DNA from: an uncultured Lachnospiraceae bacterium
GTDB taxonomy: Bacteria > Bacillota > Clostridia > Lachnospirales > Lachnospiraceae
Assembly: GCA_902784025.1 (NCBI GenBank)
Contig: CACZTF010000267.1
Coordinates: 1-18,472 of the forward strand
Direction: 5' to 3'
DNA: 18,472 bases
The translations under genes were made by a program, and so were the position numbers. The notes below the pieces were generated by a model that was given only the letters and a program-made list of their open reading frames with translations, was not told where the DNA came from and made no database searches. Shown piece by piece: positions 14,109 to 18,472 of this stretch (within the stretch, counting starts at the first letter, position 1; the number at the start of each line of letters is the position of its first letter).

Positions 14109-15422
14109 ATGAATAAAGTTATTTACACAGATACATGCCGCATCCTTGCAAAGGGTGTCCTGCGATCGAACGATACCCGGGAAACCGGCACAAATAATAA
14201 CGATCTTATAATCGGCCCCAGCGGTTCCGGAAAGACAAGGGGATATGTGATCCCGAATATCCTTCAGGCAAATGAGAGCATGATCATAGCAGATACAAAG
14301 GGGGATCTTGCAAAGGCTTTTACGCCATATCTTGAGAAAAGAGGTTTTAAGGTAAGGATTCTGGATTTTAAAAATACTCTTAACTCCTGCGGATTTGATC
14401 CCCTGGATAATATACGCTATGACCCCGGGTCAGACAGGTACAACGAACAGGATATAATAAAACTGGCAGGGTGCTTAGCACCTGACCTGAGCGAAAAAGA
14501 GCCTTTCTGGGATCAGCAGGGAAGGACGCTCCTGGTGGCTCTTGTGGCGTATATATTGGAAAGGGTAGCATCGGAAGACAGAAATCTTGTCTCTGTACAA
14601 AAACTTTTTAATGTCTGGTCAAAGCATTCGGCGGAAAAGATATTTGCAGAAGTGGAAAGGACTGATCCGGAAAGCTTTGCTCTTTCCAAGTATCATCTGA
14701 TAAGACGGAATTCAGATGCGGAAAAGATGAATGCGAGTATAGAGGCATTTACTGCCCAGGCACTTGATATATTTTCATTTGACGGGACAAAAAGGATGAT
14801 CACCAATACGGATAAGATTGATATTAAGGCCATAGGCCGGGAAAAGACGGCGCTTTTCCTGAATATCAGTGACACTGACCGTTCTATGGATAGACTGGTT
14901 AACGTGTTTTATACCCAGGCGCTCCAGATGCTTTGTGAAGAGGCGGAAAGCAGGCCGGAATGCCGCCTTGCCGTGCCGGTACGTTTCATTATGGATGACT
15001 TTGCCACCAATGCCGATATTCCTGATTTTGACAAAATGGTCTCCGTGATACGCTCCAGGCAGATAAGTGTAAGTATAATGCTTCAGAGCATCACCCAGCT
15101 GGACGGTATATACGGACCGGACAAGGCCGGGACGATCATAAATAACTGCGACATAATGCTTTACCTGGGAGGTCAGGACATAAAAACCGCTGAGATAGTA
15201 TCCATTAAAGCAAATGTGCCTTTAAACAGCATACTGGATATGAGCACGAAAGACGCGTGGCTTTTTACCAGAGGTGAGCCGGGTAAAAAGGTGAAAAAAT
15301 ATAATCCCGCATGTCATCCGGAATACGTTAATGTAACAGATGCCTTTGGGGATGATGAGATGGGGGATAAAGAAGACTCAATGGAAGCCGGGGAAAGGAT
15401 AACATTCGGTTTTTGTGCGTGA
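14109..15422 (+). CDS. VirD4/TraG-type ATPase lacking the membrane domain
   Basis: A 437-residue RecA-fold ATPase of the type IV coupling protein family, closest by motif to the Firmicute CD1115/TrsK group. Walker A is GPSGSGKT (36-43) followed by GYVIPNIL; then DTKGDL (62-67), EPFWDQQGRTLLVALVAYIL (the helical all-alpha domain), the Walker B region FIMDDF (293-298, with DD in place of the usual DE) and IRSRQISVSIMLQSITQLDG with the sensor Gln. Classical coupling proteins carry two N-terminal membrane helices and about 550-650 residues; here the nucleotide-binding domain begins at once, so the protein is soluble or held by a partner. CGAGGA lies 6 bases before ATG 14109, preferred over ATG 14091. 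No relaxase, VirB4 or VirB6 is nearby. Confidence 0.88.
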   Translation: MNKVIYTDTCRILAKGVLRSNDTRETGTNNNDLIIGPSGSGKTRGYVIPNILQANESMIIADTKGDLAKAFTPYLEKRGFKVRILDFKNTLNSCGFDPLDNIRYDPGSDRYNEQDIIKLAGCLAPDLSEKEPFWDQQGRTLLVALVAYILERVASEDRNLVSVQKLFNVWSKHSAEKIFAEVERTDPESFALSKYHLIRRNSDAEKMNASIEAFTAQALDIFSFDGTKRMITNTDKIDIKAIGREKTALFLNISDTDRSMDRLVNVFYTQALQMLCEEAESRPECRLAVPVRFIMDDFATNADIPDFDKMVSVIRSRQISVSIMLQSITQLDGIYGPDKAGTIINNCDIMLYLGGQDIKTAEIVSIKANVPLNSILDMSTKDAWLFTRGEPGKKVKKYNPACHPEYVNVTDAFGDDEMGDKEDSMEAGERITFGFCA

Positions 15423-15430
15423 TATAATTC

Positions 15431-15458
15431 TTGCAAAAAATTATCATAGGTTTATAAT
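15431..15458 (+). promoter_or_regulatory. Promoter for the FHA membrane protein gene
   Basis: TTGCAA (15431-15436), a 16-base spacer and TATAAT (15453-15458) form a near-consensus promoter 73 bases before the ATG. A small TGACA/TGTCA stem lies in the transcribed leader. The FHA gene can therefore be expressed apart from the VirD4-like gene, although no terminator separates the two. Confidence 0.6.
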
Positions 15459-15530
15459 AATTATGTGACATCTGAAAGTTGTCATTGTAACTGTTTTAAA
15501 ACAAAAATTAATTCAGAAAGGATGTAAAAA

Positions 15531-17261
15531 ATGGATAATGTAAAAAGATATGATCTGAAAGGCCTTAAATTTTTTCTTATCGGTTTAATACTTAGTGTCT
15601 TTCCTTTTGTGTCCATAGTGGGATTTATCCTTATCCTTATAGGATTTTTCAAACTGGCGCATATTAAAGATTATTTCAGAAGATCAAGAAACTTTTATAT
15701 CGGCTCCATCATTTTTGCGATACTTTATGTTTGTACGGTAGTGCTTACGATGATACCGTTTTTGGCGCTCATACCGGCATTAATGTATGCGTTGATGGTA
15801 TTGTTTGAGTATAAAGCCGATAAATATATGATCTTCGGATGTAATGAGATAGCGGTTGAAAACAACGATATGGTCTTGTCGGAAAAGCTTATGAGGATCT
15901 ACAGGGTCTATAAGATAGCCATGATCATAGGCTGTATCTTATCATTTTTATTGGCATTTATACCTTTTATCAGTTTCATAGGAATAATAATAACTACTAT
16001 AGGATTGCTGATAATAAAGATATTCATGGTTTACAGATTCTATCAGACATATGAAAAATATCATATAGGTCATGAAGGAAATGTAATAAACGGACCAACT
16101 GCAGGAAACACAGGTGATTTCGGACCGGAAAATTCAGCAGGCGGCGGATCATATGGAGGAGCTTATAACGCGCCGGGAGGCAATACAGCAGGAACTTATG
16201 GAGGTTATGATAAGAATGCAGGAGGCGCTGCATCAGGTACCGGTCCCCACTGCGGTCCGGATGATTTTGCCGGATCAGGCGGAGTTGACAATGAAAAAAC
16301 TTCTGCAGGAACAACTGCCGGGGAAATAGGAACAGGAGCATTTGGTAGTGCAGAAGCTGCTACAGGAGCAGGTGCAGGTGTAGCAGCTGCCGGAGCCGGT
16401 GCATTTGGTGCGGCAAATGTTGCGGCAGCTGAAGGTACAGGGAATGCAGATAACACTGCAGGTGCTGCAAGGGAACAGGACAACAGCAGTGAGGATCCTG
16501 TAACGATGCTCCTGCGTCCCGAAATAGAATTGGAATACATTGCAAAAAAAGTTTTGCCGCATGATGATGAAAAAACAGTCATACTGGAGACCGGCATTCC
16601 CACCGTAACTCTTACAAGCCTGTCAGGAAATGAGCGTATAGAGGTGGACAAAGACGGATTTATACTGGGGAGATCAAGAGAAAAGACAGATCATCGCATT
16701 AGTAATCCAAGTGTGAGCAGCGTTCATGCAAAGATCCATATTTCTGAAAACGGCTGTTTTGCAGAGGATATGAATTCCTCAAACCACTCCTATATAAACG
16801 GAAAGATGATAGGACCGGATGACTCCGGCATCCTTATAGGAGCATTAAATAACGGTGATATCCTTAAGCTTGCCGAAGAGGAATTTAAGGTGGAGATATC
16901 AGCAAATATACAGGATCAGCATAAGACTCAGGGAGATGATGAAGGCGGATATTTTATCGCTGAATCATCCAAGACCGGAGAGAAGACCGACATTAAGAAA
17001 AACAGCTTTACCCTGGGAAGAGACAAAGGAGATGCTGATCTGAAGGTATCATCCGAAAATACTGTAGGACGCCTTCATGCAAGTATACATGTGGATCCGG
17101 AAACAGAAAAAGTATTTATTAAAGATGAAAATTCATCCAACGGAACTTTTGTAAATGGTGTAAAGTTGTCAGCAGGTGAAGAAACGGAGGTTCATGATAA
17201 AGATGAGATAAAGCTTTCAAATGTTGTTATACGGTTCAGAAAGTTAGAAAATACAGTATGA
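15531..17261 (+). CDS. Multi-pass membrane protein with two cytosolic FHA domains
   Basis: A 576-residue protein. Residues 10-175 hold about four to five membrane segments (11-42, 55-93 as two, 128-168 as one or two). Residues 185-320 are a low-complexity Gly/Ala/Asn linker. Two FHA domains follow. FHA1 (about 371-456) has G380-R381, S396-S-V-H399 and SSNHSYING (416-424). FHA2 (about 488-573) has G496-R497, G513-R-L-H516 and SSNGTFVNG (535-543). FHA domains bind phosphothreonine peptides, so the protein probably recruits phosphorylated partners to the membrane. FHA1 keeps the binding Ser and Arg but has N-H-S instead of N-G-T; FHA2 lacks the Ser at -3 from the His. No Ser/Thr kinase is in the window. 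AAAGGA lies 7 bases before the ATG. Confidence 0.88.
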   Translation: MDNVKRYDLKGLKFFLIGLILSVFPFVSIVGFILILIGFFKLAHIKDYFRRSRNFYIGSIIFAILYVCTVVLTMIPFLALIPALMYALMVLFEYKADKYMIFGCNEIAVENNDMVLSEKLMRIYRVYKIAMIIGCILSFLLAFIPFISFIGIIITTIGLLIIKIFMVYRFYQTYEKYHIGHEGNVINGPTAGNTGDFGPENSAGGGSYGGAYNAPGGNTAGTYGGYDKNAGGAASGTGPHCGPDDFAGSGGVDNEKTSAGTTAGEIGTGAFGSAEAATGAGAGVAAAGAGAFGAANVAAAEGTGNADNTAGAAREQDNSSEDPVTMLLRPEIELEYIAKKVLPHDDEKTVILETGIPTVTLTSLSGNERIEVDKDGFILGRSREKTDHRISNPSVSSVHAKIHISENGCFAEDMNSSNHSYINGKMIGPDDSGILIGALNNGDILKLAEEEFKVEISANIQDQHKTQGDDEGGYFIAESSKTGEKTDIKKNSFTLGRDKGDADLKVSSENTVGRLHASIHVDPETEKVFIKDENSSNGTFVNGVKLSAGEETEVHDKDEIKLSNVVIRFRKLENTV

Positions 17262-17291
17262 TAAGAGATAACCAGCCAATAGATATTATCA

Positions 17292-17603
17292 TTATATATC
17301 GGGTGATATATCTTTATTACGGGTGACATCCGTCTTTTTATCAAGAGTAGCAGGGGCGTTTTCCTGCTCAAGCAGAGACTCTACATCTGTAGCAAGTACA
17401 TTTGATAAGAAACCAAGTTCGATATCCGTAACAAAACGCTGTCCGGATTCGATACGCTGAACACCGTTCTTCTCAATATCAAATCCGGCCAGCTGAAGGC
17501 GGTCAGCAAATTCCCTCTGGGAGATACCCAGTGCTTTACGCAAACGTGCAACAGTTGCACCGCATATATTGTTTTTTCCGTCGGGAGCTTTGTTTATGAA
17601 CAT
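17292..17603 (-). CDS. XRE-family helix-turn-helix regulator
   Basis: A 103-residue Cro/CI-type DNA-binding protein. The HTH_3 domain spans about residues 11-72 (VARLRKALGISQREFADRLQ, then FDIEKNGVQRIESGQRFVTD and LGFLSNVLATDVESLL), followed by a short polar tail. I place the start at ATG 17603, where GAGGTG (17607-17612) is well spaced; an ATG at 17615 and one farther upstream extend the frame without a better site. It is convergent with the FHA gene, their stops about 30 bases apart. An ATATATC-GGGT-GATATAT hairpin overlaps its last codons. An inverted repeat over its own promoter suggests self-repression. Target genes are unknown. Confidence 0.85.
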   Translation of the reverse strand: MFINKAPDGKNNICGATVARLRKALGISQREFADRLQLAGFDIEKNGVQRIESGQRFVTDIELGFLSNVLATDVESLLEQENAPATLDKKTDVTRNKDISPDI

Positions 17604-17636
17604 GTCACACCTCATGAAAATATTACTGTATTTCTG

Positions 17637-17676
17637 TATCATTTCATTATATGATAAAAATAACATTAAGTGACAA
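17637..17676 (-). promoter_or_regulatory. Promoter of the XRE gene with overlapping inverted repeat
   Basis: On the minus strand TTGTCA (17676 to 17671), a 19-base spacer and TATAAT (17651 to 17646) make a promoter with a long spacer. TATCAT (17637-17642) and ATGATA (17651-17656), 8 bases apart, form an inverted repeat around the -10, a natural place for an autorepressor operator. Confidence 0.45.
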
Positions 17677-17794
17677 TTAACAAGTGTTTTTATTTTTCAG
17701 AAAGAATAAAAGCAAAAAAGGAATATCCTAAGCGAGTGAAAAAATCGTAACCGTTTATCCGGTACAGGATAGAACACATATTATAAATAAGACA

Positions 17795-17848
17795 ACAAAA
17801 ACAGAGGATGGTGGTTTAATAAAGCACAAGAACATCCTCTGTTTTTGT
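17795..17848. terminator. Long-stem terminator downstream of UDP-glucose dehydrogenase
   Basis: ACAAAAACAGAGGATG (17795-17810) is a perfect 16-base inverted repeat of CATCCTCTGTTTTTGT (17833-17848) with a 22-base loop. On the minus strand it sits 18 bases after the stop at 17866 and ends in TTTTTGTTGTC, so it can end that transcript. It is nearly symmetric and could act on either strand. Confidence 0.8.
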
Positions 17849-17865
17849 ATTATTACAGACCTGCA

Positions 17866-18472
17866 TTAATCTCTTCTCCAAATATCCCTTGTAAAAACTT
17901 TTTCTTTTATAGTATCCAGCTTAACATCATATCTGTTCGTAACCACAAGATCGCATTTTTGTGCAAAGTCTTCAAGATCATCAATAACTTCGCATCCGTG
18001 AAAACGGTTCTTTCCCTTTAATAAGGGTTCATATATTATCACCTTTAATCCTGAAATAACAAGCCTGTTTATAACACCTATGATTGAGCTATTACGATAA
18101 TTATCACTGCCGCTTTTCATGATCAGATTGTATATACCTATCACAACATCCTGACCATCTGCTTTTTTATATTTTCCGCTTTCCTCGTCAAGGTCTCCGG
18201 TGCTTAAACCCGCGGAGGAAAGGGCTCTCCGGCGTATCTCTTTTGCGATATAGTCCTTTCTCGTCCTGTTGCTCTCTACCACCGCCTGTATCAGATCTGC
18301 CGGGATATTGGTGAAATTAGCCGCCAGCTGCTTGGTATCCTTAGGCAGGCAATACCCTCCAAATCCGAAACTGGGGTTATTATAATGATCCCCAATACGG
18401 GGATCCCCGCAAACCCCTTCTATGATCTGCGAAGCCTCAAGTCCGTTCATATCTGAAAATGTATCAAGTTCG
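17866..18472 (-). CDS. UDP-glucose 6-dehydrogenase (nucleotide sugar dehydrogenase), C-terminal part
   Basis: The frame is open to the right edge, giving about 201 residues of the C-terminal half. It oxidises UDP-glucose (or a related UDP-sugar) to the uronic acid with NAD+, providing precursors for capsule or cell-surface polysaccharide. The catalytic block NPSFGFGGYCLPKDTKQL with its active-site Cys is present, followed by the helix with ESNRTRKDYIA and the C-terminal UDP-binding domain (VVIGIYNLIMKSGSDNYRNS, then GLKVIIYEPLL and LVVTNR). The N-terminal NAD-binding Rossmann domain lies beyond the window. The short C-terminal domain matches the compact Ugd form common in Firmicutes. UDP-ManNAc dehydrogenases are related, but the FGFGGYCLPKDTKQL block favours Ugd. 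Confidence 0.93.
   Translation of the reverse strand, partial: ELDTFSDMNGLEASQIIEGVCGDPRIGDHYNNPSFGFGGYCLPKDTKQLAANFTNIPADLIQAVVESNRTRKDYIAKEIRRRALSSAGLSTGDLDEESGKYKKADGQDVVIGIYNLIMKSGSDNYRNSSIIGVINRLVISGLKVIIYEPLLKGKNRFHGCEVIDDLEDFAQKCDLVVTNRYDVKLDTIKEKVFTRDIWRRD

Noticed and set aside
14109..15422. Integrated conjugative element
   Set aside because: Only a VirD4-like ATPase is present; no relaxase, integrase, VirB4, attachment site or other transfer gene was found in the window.
16024..16651. Cys-, Leu- or Ala-rich frames opposite and beside the FHA protein linker
   Set aside because: They arise from the Gly/Ala-rich repeat codons of the linker read in other frames; the composition is artefactual.

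Overview
The window looks like chromosomal DNA of a low-to-medium GC Gram-positive anaerobe, most likely a gut or rumen Lachnospiraceae (Butyrivibrio-like). This is inferred from gene content: a VTC/DUF4956/beta-helix lipoprotein operon, WYL regulators, a CD1115-type VirD4 ATPase and AGGAGG-like ribosome binding sites. No rRNA, tRNA, CRISPR array or intact transposase was seen.

Left part (1-2270): the 3' end of a hypoxanthine/uracil-DNA glycosylase-like gene; a decayed 500-base stretch with short direct repeats and the C-terminal remnant of a DUF4143-type ATPase; a dihydrofolate reductase; and a flavodoxin-like reductase with an iron-sulfur-type cysteine cluster. A strong bidirectional terminator (2228-2269) separates these from an opposing operon. 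That minus-strand operon (5389 to 2281) encodes a VTC/CYTH polyphosphate-polymerase-like enzyme, a DUF4956 membrane protein started at a TTG inside the upstream gene, and a secreted beta-helix lipoprotein.

Middle (5408-8921): a LysR regulator diverges from that operon and is followed by a sulfur-assimilation pair, O-acetylhomoserine sulfhydrylase (metY) and cysteine synthase (cysK). Just after the lysR stop lies a dyad with T-N11-A geometry, a good candidate for the LysR operator. About 200 bases of hairpin-rich leader precede metY.

Right part (8966-17261): an unusual accessory-looking plus-strand block. It holds a membrane-anchored protein with a HEPN-like domain (RNKYMH motif), two different WYL regulators in tandem with their own promoter and terminator, two small helical proteins of unknown function, a VirD4/TraG-type ATPase without membrane segments or any conjugation partner, and a multi-pass membrane protein with a Gly/Ala-rich linker and two FHA domains. 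An XRE-type repressor on the minus strand and a truncated UDP-glucose 6-dehydrogenase close the window. I see no relaxase, VirB4, kinase or phosphatase here, so joint action of the HEPN, WYL, VirD4-like and FHA genes is a hypothesis based on adjacency only.
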